NCBI GenBank assembly: GCA_013365325.1
Contig: JABVXV010000435.1
Coordinates: 1 to 44,026, forward strand
Length of the DNA stretch: 44,026 nt
DNA from: Dipetalonema caudispina
Lineage: Eukaryota > Nematoda > Chromadorea > Rhabditida > Onchocercidae
Reading direction: 5' to 3'
The notes beneath the pieces are model-generated. The model worked only from the letters and a program-made list of their open reading frames with translations. It was not told where the DNA came from and did no database searches. The position numbers and the translations under genes are program-made. Shown piece after piece: positions 1-11,160 of this stretch. Numbering within the stretch: the stretch's first letter is position 1; every line of letters starts with the position of its first letter.

Positions 1-56
1 CCAACAAATTATTTCAAGCTTTATAATAAAATATCAAATATGGAAGTATATTACAG

Positions 57-3000
57 AATTCTTTGAACAAGCCCAAGGCATAGCATATATGTTACAAGCT
101 CGTGGAGAGCGCATTTGTCGTGTTTGGTTCGGTCCCTGGCCGTGGGTAGTACTATACGGAGCAGAGGAATGTGAAGCTATTCTTGGGAGTAATAAACTTT
201 TAGAAAAACCACTCCAATATAGCTTTTTAAGCGGTTGGATTGGACAAGGATTACTCATCAGGTTATGTTTTTTTCTTCGAATATTTCTTAATTTTAATTG
301 AAAAGAAAGGAAAGAATCCTTGGATGCTAATATTTAAAAAGTGCCATATCTATCGAGAATCACAGTTCCAATGAGTTTGATAATAAGGTTAGGCTGTAGC
401 GAAAGTTGTGAAAGTTTATTGGAATTAGGATTGATGAAGTTACAGATGAATTGAATTCGAATTGGTGGATCCAATAGCGACCGTTTCCCGTTGAATTTTT
501 TGTGAGATCTGACCTAGGTCCCAAAGTAGACCGGTTAAATAGGTGAATAAGTTAGCGGGAGTGGTCAACAGGAAGCATTGATCTAACTTTGGCGTAAACA
601 TATGACACAAAAGATACAAAGGACAATATCTACAATCTTATGTATATGAAACAAAGGACATACATTATTGAAACATGTAAACAAAGGTCAATACATTGTT
701 TGGGTTTGAAGTTGACCTTAGGACTATAATGACAAAGACGTATCGTGTTAATAATCTCATCTAAGATAAAAATGAGTGTAAGTTGAAGGATTTATGTTAA
801 CAATGGAATAATCGGTTCAAACAGTAATTAATTTAATTATAAGAGATATACTATTCCATCCTTCGCGAAGGTTATTCGAATAACTTTCGCGACATAGGCA
901 GCAGTAAATATTGTTGAATGGATCAATTCTGATTAAGGCGATAACGTCAATGATAACGGCTACTTTGGGTTAATTTTTATCGTTGAGATTTTCTAATTAA
1001 CTTGTGGTTATAGCAGATAGCTTTCAAAGAATCCTGGTTTATTCATTCTTTATTTAATATCTACAGAACGTTAACTTAAAAATTAAATGAATTAGGCAGT
1101 GATCATTTACCTTACCGATTAGCTTTGTTTGTATCCTTCATTCTTTATATTTTATTTGTTTCATTTCTGTCGTTTATTGCTATTTTTCCATCCTGTCGTC
1201 ACTTTTTTTTTTTCAGTATATTCTTTCCTTTTTGTTTTTTGATTTTTGGCTCCATTTCAGTGAGCCGAAAAAGTGGCGACTGCGACGAAAACTTCTCACG
1301 CCAACGTTTCACTATGATATACTGAAGGATTTTGTTGGTGTAAGTCAAAATGAATAATTAATGTTTGGAATTGATAGATATTTCAGCAAGAAGATCCTTT
1401 CAGTTGACGTGGAATGAATCTTTAGGTGTACAATAAACATGGGCGAACATTGCTACGTAAATTCCACGCATTGTGTGGTGATCAGTATACCGATATATTT
1501 CATATGATATCGCTGTGTACTCTAGATGTCATCTGTGAAGCTGCTCTTGGGATACATGTTGATGCCCAAAGCAAGCCGTCTCCTTACTTAGATGCTGTTT
1601 GCAAGTTTGTTTATTTAAATTATCTGAGCCAGCATTTCAAAGGTTAGCGATTGAGTACAAGTAAATAAGAAAATAATGGGATCATGAGAATAAATAATAG
1701 AGAAATGAGAAAATATTGAATTCTTTGCAATCATATGAAGCAAAATTCTTCGATATTTTAACTTTTGAAAAATTTACATCAGACTTCAATTTCAATGTGA
1801 AAGTAATTGTTTTTTCGTAATCGTAGTGATTAAGTTGTATTTCCTTCCAAAAATTGAAAATAAGTGAAGAAAAGATTTAAGGATAAAATATATGATTCAT
1901 CAGCGAACACTGAAGGCACATTTTTACCTGGATACTATTTACAATATATTTGGCAGCGGAAAAGAAGAGAAAAAGTGTACCGAAATACTTCATGAATTCA
2001 CTGGCACGGTAATTTGGCGGCATAGTCTAAGTTTTTTTGCATTATGTGATTTATTTAAATATCAACGTTGTAGAAATTTTCGAGAAGCTTTTACTTGTGT
2101 TTCTGTTCAATTGATCAATCCTACAGGCAATAAAAAATCGTAAAAGATTGGTCGATGAAGCAGGAGGTTTCGATAACCTAATGAAAAGAGAAACAGCATC
2201 AGGTATGATGGACATATTACTGGATAAAGCGCTTAACTGTCTGTTAATTATGAAATTGCCCGCTAAATAATAAGCGTCTTTTTAAGGCAAACGAAGAATG
2301 GCGTTTCTGGATTTCATGCTTGACTTACATGCAAAGGGTCAATTACCTATGGAAGGTGTGCAAGAAGAAGTGGACACATTCACTTTCGAAGTTTCTTTTC
2401 ATTTTTTATCCAGTTTTCCAGAAGTATCTCTTAGTAATAGGTAATCTAGTAAGGCATTTCAGGCACACGATACAACTTCAACAAGCATGAACTGGTTTTT
2501 ACATTTGATGGGCACGAATCCAGAAATTCAAGCAAAAGTTCAAAAGGAAGTTGACGAAGTTTTGGGAGAAGGTATGTAGCCTTGAGTATACATATATATA
2601 TATAGTTGGGTTATAACTGTCTGAGATTATATGTCAGATTTTCCAGAAGATAGACCTGTAACATACGAGGATCTTGGACAATTAAAGTTCCTCGAAGCCT
2701 GTATCAAAGAAACGCTGCGATTATTTCCCAGTGTACCTGTGCAAGCTCGACAGTTGACCAATGCTACGGAAATTGGTAAAACTTTTCAGCGTCCGAAAAG
2801 TTCGCATTAAATTTCAAATCAATAACATATTGAGAGCTTTCTGAAATTTCATTGCGTCCTCCGTTCGCTCTCTATAAAAACTATATTTTGCATTTGTTGA
2901 AAAAGTCGTCTGTGCATACATTGTAAAGCATTGGTGGATTGACCAAAATACATGTGTTTTCTGAATAAAATTCTAGTTTTTGCGAAATGCATATTTAAAT

Positions 3001-3600
3001 TTCTTTTCAAATAATCAAAGTCAATTTTCGATCATGAAAAAAAGTTTTGGAGTTTCTAATTTCAGGAAATAAAGTGCTGCCACGTGGCACGGGTGTTTTG
3101 ATCATCGCATCGATGATCCATCGAGATATACGATATTGGCCAGATCCAGAAGTATTCAAGCCGGAACGATTCATCGACAATCAGCCCAGACATCCGTTTT
3201 CATACATTCCTTTCTCTGCTGGAGCCAGAAATTGCATCGGTACCGGATTTTCGAAACCTTCTAAAAAATTCATTGAGTTCAAACAGATATGATTGAGGAA
3301 CAAGGAAATGGTTCAAAATTGCGAGCACAATCATATGGTACAAAGAGTAATGCATAAAATTTATGGAATTATTTAATGTTCAAGGTGAGGCGTTAAATAC
3401 TTTTTACAGGACAACGGTTTGCGCTTATGGAAGAGAAATGCATTCTGGCCCTTGTAATGCGAAATTTGAAGGTGAAGTCGAAACTGCGTACTGATCAGAT
3501 GCGTGTATCCGCTGAACTTGTGATACGACCCTTATTCGGCAATAACATACGATTCGAGCCACGCAAATTCGGGGATTACGTGCAAATTGCACAGGCATGA
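57..3600 (+). CDS. Cytochrome P450, CYP4-type (5' end outside window)
   Basis: Heme-thiolate monooxygenase, normally anchored in the ER, that hydroxylates fatty acids or similar lipophiles; the substrate cannot be told from sequence. Exons I can join: 57-261, 1261-1339, 1426-1642, about 1875 or 1904 to 2008, 2127-2202, 2287-2390, 2463-2571, 2638-2775, 3066-3239, 3410-3600 (TGA). Seen in order: the WRLRRKLLTPTFHYDILKDF segment typical of CYP4 (exon 2), the I-helix AHDTTSTS oxygen-binding motif (exon 7), KETLR (ExxR) in exon 8, the PERF motif, and the heme loop PFSAGARNCIG split by the intron at 3240, followed by QRFALMEEK. The first exon enters in phase 1, so the membrane anchor and start codon lie upstream. 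All joints keep phase except exon 3 to exon 4: exon 3 ends in phase 1, whereas the best-looking acceptor (CAG at 1901-1903) opens in phase 0; only a weak acceptor at 1873-1874 restores frame, adding about nine residues. Either that site is used, or there is a one-base error or a damaging change. Confidence 0.93.
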
Positions 3601-4797
3601 TATCTCAGCTTGACTCTTTCCGAATATTCAACCAAATAATACCTATTTCGTGCATACAATGTTTGCTTGAATAATTCGCAATATGTCGGTATAAGCGAAA
3701 AGTTCATGGGTCATCATATTCTTCTATATAATTTATACTGTGAATCAAGAAAAATTTTGTTTAAAATTTGTAGAAATCCTTCGAATTTTCCTCAAATGAT
3801 TTGGATTAATGTTATAAATGTTATCATTACTTAAATGCAATTATTGTATTCGACGAGCTTCATAGGCTTGAATAAAAAGGGGTCTCCTCAAGAAAGAATT
3901 ACTGGGACAAAGGGTCACTATCGTAATAAATCGCTTCTAGTTGATCGCAGCTCCATCGAATCATACTATGACATCCAGCGTGCAAAATACGCTTAACCAT
4001 CTGACTTGAGGCTCGGTCGTATTAAATCTATCGCAATAACATTGAATAGTTTTTGTTAACTCTTATGCCATGTTGTCATCATGATGATGTGTGTTTTCAT
4101 CAAAATATGCAGAAATAACTGGCTGCAGCAATATTACTTCTGAGCAATTTTTACTTGACATTAATATTGATATTTGTGTTGTATTTTACTACTGTCGTGA
4201 AAGTTTTTTGTTGATTTGGATAGTTTGCTGTTTCACAGACAAAAATTGTTGACAGATGACTTAATAACAGTAGAGTCACAGTACGATTTGATGGAGTTGT
4301 TGTAAGTTAGAAGCGATTTGTTATGGATGTGACCTCTTGTCCAATGGGTTTACTTAAGAGAGATCCTTTGTTCGAGGTAGCTTTTCTCGAAGGATTCTCA
4401 AGGTCCCTCTTGTGAAGTGTATATAAATATGTGAACTAGGAGTGATCTATACGTGTTACAATCCTATTGGATACTGGAGTAGACATGTAAACAAAGTCAC
4501 GCTGATTTATGATTAATGACAGTGGACCTCCTTATTGCGTTACTATCATAAAAATTCTAAGCAAAGGTAAGGATAAGTTAAATGTTACAATCGTGAAAAG
4601 GAGTGAGATGAACAAGAGGAAAAGGCTAGAGATTTGAAAATAAGAATTATACTGCTCTGGAAGTAGTAACTATAGAAGGTAATAGTCCTGTATAAGTAGA
4701 AAGTTTTTAAATCCTTGAGTAGGGCGGGACACTCGGAATCCTGTTTGAATATGGGGGACCATCCTTCAAGTCTAAATACTCCTCAACGACCGATTGA
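3601..4797. other. Intergenic DNA downstream of the P450
   Basis: No coding exon recognised. An AATAAA at 3871-3876, about 270 bases after the P450 stop, could be its polyadenylation signal. The stretch contains the inverted-repeat element listed separately (about 3874-4370). The remainder, about 4371-4797, shows no repeat or reading frame I can support. Confidence 0.5.
3874..4370. repeat. Imperfect inverted-repeat element (MITE-like)
   Basis: The left arm (about 3874-3972) and the reverse complement of the right arm (about 4272-4370) align over roughly 100 bases at around 70 percent identity by eye. They share the blocks AAATCGCTTCT, CTCCATC, AAATCGTACT/GAATCATACT and a GGTCAC core. The roughly 300 bases between the arms have no reading frame. 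Long terminal inverted repeats around a short non-coding core are the architecture of a non-autonomous DNA transposon. I could not define a target-site duplication, so the exact ends are uncertain. Confidence 0.55.
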
Positions 4798-5118
4798 GAA
4801 TACTGCAACAGTACGGCATTATTTGGTACCGTTGCAGCCCTTGCAATTTCTGCTGTTCCTTTTCATTTTATCATAGCTAGAGCTTTAACTGATTGCGATG
4901 AAAATAATAACTATATACTTAACCCATCCGTTCAAGAGATGAAAGTAAGTAATTTAGATTTATTTCTATCTGGTGACGAACGTTCTACCTTAATGGTTGA
5001 ATCAGAAGTAAAGGAGCTTTCTAAAGAGAATGTTCTAAGTGTAATGAAATTTAGTCACGAACAACTTCAACCTGTTATTGACTTTATGACATTCATTTCA
5101 AAACAATTTATAAGATGA
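4798..5118 (+). pseudogene. Orphan reading frame with one hydrophobic segment, probably broken
   Basis: An open frame of 106 codons runs from after a TGA at 4795-4797 to a TGA at 5116-5118, with no plausible start at its beginning. Residues about 8-31 are hydrophobic (starting ALFGTVAALAISAVPFHF), followed by an acidic and polar tail (DLFLSGDERSTLMVESEVKE). Just upstream, another frame opens with ATG at 4751 (MGDHPSSLNTPQRPIENTAT) and would pass into this one by a single frameshift near 4810, which suggests a decayed longer gene. The stop codon coincides with the first bases of the direct repeat at 5116. I do not recognise the protein. It may be the C-terminal end of a retroelement product, a nematode gene fragment, or transferred endosymbiont (Wolbachia) DNA; none is established. 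Confidence 0.35.
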
Positions 5119-5207
5119 ATTAGTCCAATGAGAGGTAAAACAAAAATCAACACAATTATTTGAATACTATTTTAATTTTTCGCGACATTTATTTAAATTT
5201 CGCAACA
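5116..5207. repeat. Short TG...CA direct repeat, copy 1
   Basis: 92 bases from TGAATTAGTCCAATGAG to TTTCGCAACA. It matches 6853-6942 across its full length in the same orientation with scattered substitutions and small indels; similarity stops at the TG and CA ends. It could be a very short or internally deleted LTR flanking the BEL/Pao remnant between the copies. Confidence 0.6.
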
Positions 5208-5339
5208 TCCCCAAGGGAGGGGATGTTAAGTCTCTTTGTAGCGCTTCTAGTTCATTGAGCGATAAGTTCGTCTTGCTTGATTCCCCGTCTTGACTCCTCC
5301 AACGTTGGTGACTGAATTCTTGAGCTCTTGGTATCGCTA

Positions 5340-6852
5340 ATTCCCAAGGGTTACTTTATGGATTTAAATTCCCATTATGGCCAGCCTCAACCATTTGATC
5401 CTTTCCTCCATAATTCGTAATTTTTGAGTTTTTAGGCGAAAGTCCCCTTGCTGCTGCATCGACTGGATCATGTTCGCTGGAAATATAACGAAATGAAAAT
5501 CTAGCTCTTCTTATTTCTTTACTCCATTCTGTATAAAAGCTGGCAATAAACGAGAATGATTTTGTACCCAATATAAGGCACACTGGGAATCTGACCTTAG
5601 TGCTGGTTGACACACTTGTTAAGTTCAATTGCTTCGTCAAAAGTTAAACCGCTCTTATTCCTGTAAGTATTGCTAATAATTCCAATCGAGGTATAGTTAT
5701 ACCTTTGATTGGCACAAATCAAGATTTAGCAAAAACCAGAAAGGTTTCTTGGTCTACAATATGTAGATGATGCACTCGTGAAGACGTGAATTTGTGTTTG
5801 ACTCGATAGAGTTGTATGTCGAGGTATCTCCTTAACATTCTTTTGCCATTCATCCATACCTTCTCATCTTCTACACCTATCAAGTGGTCCTATGAAGTAT
5901 CTTTCTTCCATAAGTTTTAAAGAAACAGTTTGAACTGTATTATTATCGGGACCAAAAATCCTACTGGATCATACTGAGAGGCCACAAATTGTAGAATTGA
6001 CCTCTTCGTTAATCCGCTTTCGACCCACGGTTTTAACACCAAGAACTTTCTTAGATTGACTTACTTTTGCTCAGTCCTGTTCTGGGATTTGTTCATTGGA
6101 TTCACTGAAGCATTGTTAAAAATAGATTTCATTTCTTTATATTTCTTGAGGGCTTCTTTTGTTCCTTCAGTTAATATTATAACATTATCAACATAAAGAT
6201 TCTCCGTTATTTCGAGAGCGATTTTACTTTGAAGGTTCTCCAAGTGGTAATTAAGTGTATCTGATAGCAAAAACAGTGATGATATTACTGCAAATAGAAC
6301 CCTTTTAAATCGATAAAAACTCACATTTGTCCCGTTCACTTGTCCATTAATATTCTTTAACCAAGGGAATCTAATACAATTTCTTTCTGATGGATGTAGA
6401 TCTATTTGAAGGAACACCTTTTTTACATCCGCTACTATTACGTTTTTCATTGAGCGAAAGCGAAGTGATCGATCAAATCAGAGAGTGTTACTGGACCTCG
6501 ACACAAAACATCGTTGAGACTTTTTCTTCCTTTGAGCTGAGCTGATGCGTCATAAACGATTCTTTAAGCAGCGGTTTGTCGATCTGAAGTCGTCTAATTA
6601 ATGCCCTTAACCTTCCAAAACAAACACCGTAACTGTCGTTTGATCGACCTTCGATAGACTACTTTAATCTGTCCGGCGAGCTTGTGGAAGAGGCCCTTCC
6701 AATCTCTATTAGAACAAGGCGTGGCCATTAAGTTTTGAATGGCCCTCTCCCAACGCCACCCACATTGATCAACAAAAGTCGTTCTTTTGTTGACCCCTAC
6801 GGGATCGTTGAGGATGTAATGAAGAGCACAGAGGAGTAGCTGTAAAGTAAAA
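5340..6852 (-). mobile_element. Decayed BEL/Pao-family LTR retrotransposon (RT to RNase H)
   Basis: Minus-strand remnants in the proper order. About 6560-6510 encodes IVYDASAQLKGRKSLNDVL, the conserved start of the Pao reverse transcriptase. After a frameshift, CRGPVTLSDLIDHF (about 6500) and a clean frame at 6450-6061 carry VIVADVKKVFLQIDLHPSER, then FAVISSLFLL and the NLYVDN catalytic box, where the usual second Asp is Asn. About 5983-5920 encodes [19 protein letters not shown], the hallmark linker after the polymerase. The frame at 5640-5356 contains FRYISSEHDPVDAAARGLSP, typical of the RNase H end. Gag, protease and integrase are not recognisable. A minus-strand frame at 6884-6594 next to the right-hand repeat is unassigned. 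With multiple frameshifts and only about 1.6 kb between the repeats, this copy is inactive. Confidence 0.85.
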
Positions 6853-6942
6853 TGAATTAGTCCAATGAGGGGTAAAATCACCAAAATTATTTGAACACGA
6901 ATTATCTTAATTTTTCGCGACGTTTATTTGAATTTCGCAACA
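6853..6942. repeat. Short TG...CA direct repeat, copy 2
   Basis: 90 bases matching 5116-5207 in the same orientation, again beginning TGAATTAG and ending CGCAACA. Read on the minus strand it starts TGTTGCG, which would place it as the 5' terminal repeat of the minus-strand BEL/Pao remnant. Confidence 0.6.
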
Positions 6943-7705
6943 GCTACGGTGAAATTAGATTGCATAATACTTATTCAAGAATCTCATTCAAAGCCTATAG
7001 CTTTGTTTTCGAAAACAGTTAAGAAACAATGGACCGAATTCATACTTGTCATTTTTTTTTCGAGAACAGAAGAGGACTGCGTAGTCTGAAAAGAGCATTC
7101 TTTGTGGAGGTTGTTTCCTACAAGAATGAATCATACGAGTTCAGGTAATTCTATGAAATATTAGAATATTATTCTAAGCCTGGAGACGAAAATTAAAGGA
7201 AGGATTGCTCATACCAAACAATTTGAAATAATACAAGATGCTATGCAATGCCCCATATATATGGATGTTGGTAGAAGCGGTAAATTGACAATGCACCATA
7301 ACTCAGTCAACATTTAGACCGTGCTGTCTTTTCGTCCTTCGATCAAAGGTAAAACGTAGTACGGCGCAGAAATTGAGGAATTCTGAGGATGAGGGATTTA
7401 GTATCATCTTATTTGTGAATGTTTTGTTTAGGATGTCACGGGAATTGTTTCGATAGCTATTTATTGTGAATTGAAGTCTTTACAATGACATGGATTGTGC
7501 GGGAAGAATAGAAATGCAGGATAGATTTATTCATTAAGATGCTAGTCTTGATTATGTATGACATCGCTAACTCTTCTTAGTGTTTACAGATGACTTAGTG
7601 TGAAATTGGCATAATATGAACTTTATTCTCATTCCTATTATTACCTGTATCATTTTTCTTATTCGATCGCTTATTTTTGAACCGTGTGTATAGATAGATA
7701 TACAG
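6943..7705. other. Intergenic DNA upstream of CNOT10
   Basis: No gene recognised. The last part is T-rich and leads to the candidate trans-splice acceptor at 7705, so the CNOT10 promoter should lie here. A minus-strand acidic frame at 7827-7567 is antisense to the Ser-rich first exon of CNOT10 and is treated as a shadow. Confidence 0.5.
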
Positions 7706-7711
7706 GATGAG
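7701..7711 (+). promoter_or_regulatory. Candidate spliced-leader acceptor of CNOT10
   Basis: TACAG at 7701-7705 after a T-rich tract, six bases before the ATG at 7712. A 3' splice site this close to a start, with no upstream coding exon, fits nematode trans-splicing. Confidence 0.4.
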
Positions 7712-10700
7712 ATGAGGGGCGCAACAACAGCACATTCGAGTTCCTTCGGTGGTTTATCATCATGGTCGTCCTCCTCATCCTCCTTCTCCTCGAATTCTTC
7801 ATCATCAGATATCACTGATCTCCCCAAAGAAGTGAGGGTTTTGATAATTTAAACTTTTATATTTATATTTTTTATAAAATAATCCTAACGAGATTTAACT
7901 CACTTTCTTCAATTATTGTTCCAATTTCAGGTCGAATAATGTCTTCCTGTTGTAGGCATTTACCAAACATCACTTCATAAAATGCGCAGAACTGCTGAAA
8001 AAAGCATTGGATGAAACTAAAGAAGAAGCAGAACGACGTCGTTTATATGCCAATTTAGCTCTCTGTGAAGCGAAGAGTAAAGCACAATTATTTAGTGCTA
8101 CTTATCAGGCTGCGCTTCTCGGTATTTTCCCCAAAGTATGTGTTTCCATTTGATTTTACAATTCACTTGATATGAAATGCATTACAATGCTTCATCACGC
8201 CTACAGCTTGCTGCAAATGAAATTTTGAACCGTGTGATATTTCAGCTGAAACCTGGTGAGAATCACAATCTAGATGATCATGACGAAGCAGTCGCTGCAT
8301 TCAACCTAGCACTGAATGCCTTCGTTCGAGGGAATCGGCGAACTTGTCTTGAGATTCTGCAATCTGTGATGATTGTAAACACTTTATCAGGTTAGTTGCT
8401 CTGGTTTGTTTGAGTAATCTATAACATCGAAATTCCGGAAAAAATTTATTTAATGAATGGATTTCAGATACACTCTTCTGTGCTGTTTCATTACTGGAAA
8501 TCGAAGTAAGTTTGACTTTATGTCAGCCAAAATTAGCACTGAAACAAGCAATCAAACTTCGTGATAGCACTACATGGCGTCGAGCAAATGTTGTTCAGCG
8601 TGATTACCTTGATTGTCTGGAGTGCCGCATACGATGTCGCCTTGCACAGACGTCATCGTTGATCGATTTTAATTCGAAACCTGAGGTTTGCATTTGTCCG
8701 TATAAGCTTCATTTTGGAAAAAATCATTATTTACAACAGTTTTGAGTTACAGTTGTTGCACTGGTGCCTTATACAGTCAGAGTTTGATGTGAAAAACGGT
8801 AATGCAACACGCGCAGTAAATCGACTCTTGAAATTCCGTCCTTCGCTTCAGGTAGCATAGAGCAAATTTCCTTTTTTCTCTTTACACTTTTAATAATAGT
8901 TTTGAGTCACAGTTGTTGCTACTGGTTTTCGTTTACCAAAATATTTCATCCTTTTTCGCACTCTGAACTATTTTAAAAAATATGAATTCTAATGCAGATT
9001 ATTTTTCAATTACCTATCACAAATATAATATTTGTGTAAGGAACCAAAAAATGAGCAACGCTTTCTATCACATAATATGAATTAAGGATGAAGAACGCAG
9101 ACTTGTTGATAACGCGCTTGGATGCGTTTATGCTTTGTCGCTGAAGAAGATAAGTTTGGCCGAGTCTTATTTTCGATCAGCAATGTTGGTGAGGCAAGAA
9201 AAAAGGAAAAGGTGCTCCTGATTAATGAAGGATGAAGTACTTTAGCAGGCTGAATCCGAATTTCATGATTTAGTACTTTTCATGAACCTGTGAATTTCTT
9301 GTATCCCATAGCGAGTATGACTCTTAATCTCACAAATCCACTTTATTACGGATCTCTAATTATTACAACTGAAATTGAACTGCTGTAATATAGTTTGGAC
9401 TGTCACTGTCTTTTTATTGCACTCGAACCTTGGACTTAATTTCCTTCATATCTGCAGTTGGCAGGAGTCAACAATACCCAGACATTGCTTGATATATCAT
9501 GCAGCTTTGGCTCAATTACACTGTGGGCATGCGGAATCTGCTTTTACACTTTTCCTGTCTATTCTTCCATTTTATCCAAAACAGCCTCGAATTTGGTTGC
9601 GAATCGCGGAATGTTGCATATACGCACTGACAAAGGTTTACTTCCACAGTGTTTTCCGGCATCTTCTAAAGTATCTTTGTCGAATTAACGTAAATCCTCA
9701 AGATTAGTTATTTTCTACATTGCCTATTTATGACAGATTGTATTTTCTTCATTTGTACTTACTGATTTTGCAGTTCTCACCCCTTCTCCTTTTCTTTGCA
9801 AATATTCGAGCTTCTCGGATTTTTTATGTTTTTTTTTTTTGTTCTGCAGAATAGAAATGATGGCGTGGATACTATTGGACAAACGGTAGAAATTATAGGA
9901 ACGACGCAGAATGGATATGCTATCCTCCCAACTGTTTCTGTTAGAAGAGACAAGCAAGTTTTCACAGTATTAGTATTTGTTAAATAAGAATAGATCTTCT
10001 CAATTATCATTTTTAAAGAAAAGTATTTTTTGACCTGCCATGCAGGAAATCTTTATATGTATGGGAAGAGTAATTTGTAAATCAATTCAAAACTATTCAT
10101 ATTGGTAAACTGGTAGATTATTCCTAATTTGACTGGAAATTGTGATTAAGCTTCAGTTCGAGTAATGAAGTCAATGAGGTACGAGAAAATCAGATTAGCT
10201 GGGAATATGCTGCACACTGCATTCGAAATGCGCTAATTCTGACGGGCACTGAACGAGACTGCGTATACTTGCTTCCATGGTTGTATGCAGCATCATCTTT
10301 CATTAATCTAAATCTTGGTCGCTATGGTTTAGCATTGAAGGCAGCTTGTCAGCTTGCCAATTTACAACAGGTTTCTCCTCATCACAAGCTTATGGCAGTG
10401 CTTTTTAAAGTAAACTTTTGATTTTTCGCTTAACAATTATATAGCTTGCATAAAGCCTGATCGGCTTTTGGTTCCAGAAGTAGCACTAATTGGAATTTTT
10501 GAACTCTGATAGATGGCTTATGTTTTTAGTGCACAACTTGAAGTAAATGTATATTGGCGACTTTGTTTTTTTATTTTACGATCAACATTAGCTTATAGTA
10601 AACTGTACATATCTGTATTATCATATTAAAAATTTTGTAAATTTTGTAGGCAGAAGCTCTTATGTTGTTAGATCGTTTACCAGAGGCTGTTGGATGTTTG

Positions 10701-11160
10701 ACGCAAGCTGTACCACTCCAATCCATGCCGAGCACGATATCGGCCGTCATCTACAACAGAGCATTGTTACAGGCGCTGAGTGGCAACTTCCATAAATCAT
10801 TGGCAACCTTTGGGCTGGTATCTTACACATGAATATCTGCTTAATTTTTTAGCTGTGGCACACAGTTGAATCTTTTACTTGTGCTTTTATATCTTTCAAG
10901 TTATTGAGCTTTTCCCGTACACTAAGACTGCTGTGGCATCATCCCCCGTCCCCCGGAAATTTGCGGATCTTTTCCATATTTTCATATTTACTGGAAATGC
11001 ATGCATACATATCTTTTCATTTTAGCTCGGGACACAATGCGACGTAACAACAGTTCCAGAAACAGTGTCTCTCGGTGTTTACATTAACATGAAATTAAAT
11101 AAGGACGATGATGCAAGACGTCTGCTTATGCAACAAATGCAGAAAATGAAACTAAGTTAA
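7712..11160 (+). CDS. CNOT10: CCR4-NOT transcription complex subunit 10 (CNOT10)
   Basis: TPR-repeat subunit of the cytoplasmic CCR4-NOT deadenylase; in other animals it pairs with CNOT11 on the N-terminal part of CNOT1. Exons: 7712-7831, 7956-8135, 8207-8390, 8468-8685, 8753-8851, 9087-9188, 9465-9635, 9850-9957, about 10194-10409, 10513-10542, 10650-10817, 11026-11160 (TAA), giving about 576 residues against roughly 744 in human. Recognised by collinear blocks: an Ala/Arg helical repeat near the N-terminus, then YPKQPRIWLRIAECCI (exon 7; PRLWLRLAECCI in vertebrates), EYAAHCIRNALIL (exon 9) and AEALMLLDRLPEAVGCL (exon 11). Residues 1-40 form a Ser-rich tail with nine Ser among SSWSSSSSSFSSN. 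Exon 10 is a 30-base microexon encoding MAYVFSAQLE, needed for collinearity with the vertebrate protein. The start of exon 9 is the least certain joint: 10194 (after CAG) or 10179 (after GAG), both in phase. It converges on HEATR5. Confidence 0.93.

Noticed and set aside
1125..1325. Plus-strand hydrophobic frame of 66 residues
   Set aside because: It is pyrimidine-rich intron sequence; the true P450 exon uses another frame from 1261 (EPKKWRLRRKLL).
6594..6884. Minus-strand frame containing CGWRWERAIQNLMA, vaguely like a Pao integrase block
   Set aside because: It lies on the wrong side of the reverse transcriptase for an integrase, the glycine-rich motif is incomplete, and I see no catalytic residues. 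Left unassigned within the remnant.
7567..7827. Minus-strand acidic reading frame of 86 residues rich in Glu and Asp
   Set aside because: It is the antisense of the TCC/TCA-rich, Ser-coding first exon of CNOT10, which joins in phase to the next exon.
9724..10010. Two overlapping minus-strand frames
   Set aside because: Both are antisense to CNOT10 exon 8 and its flanking introns and have no family features.
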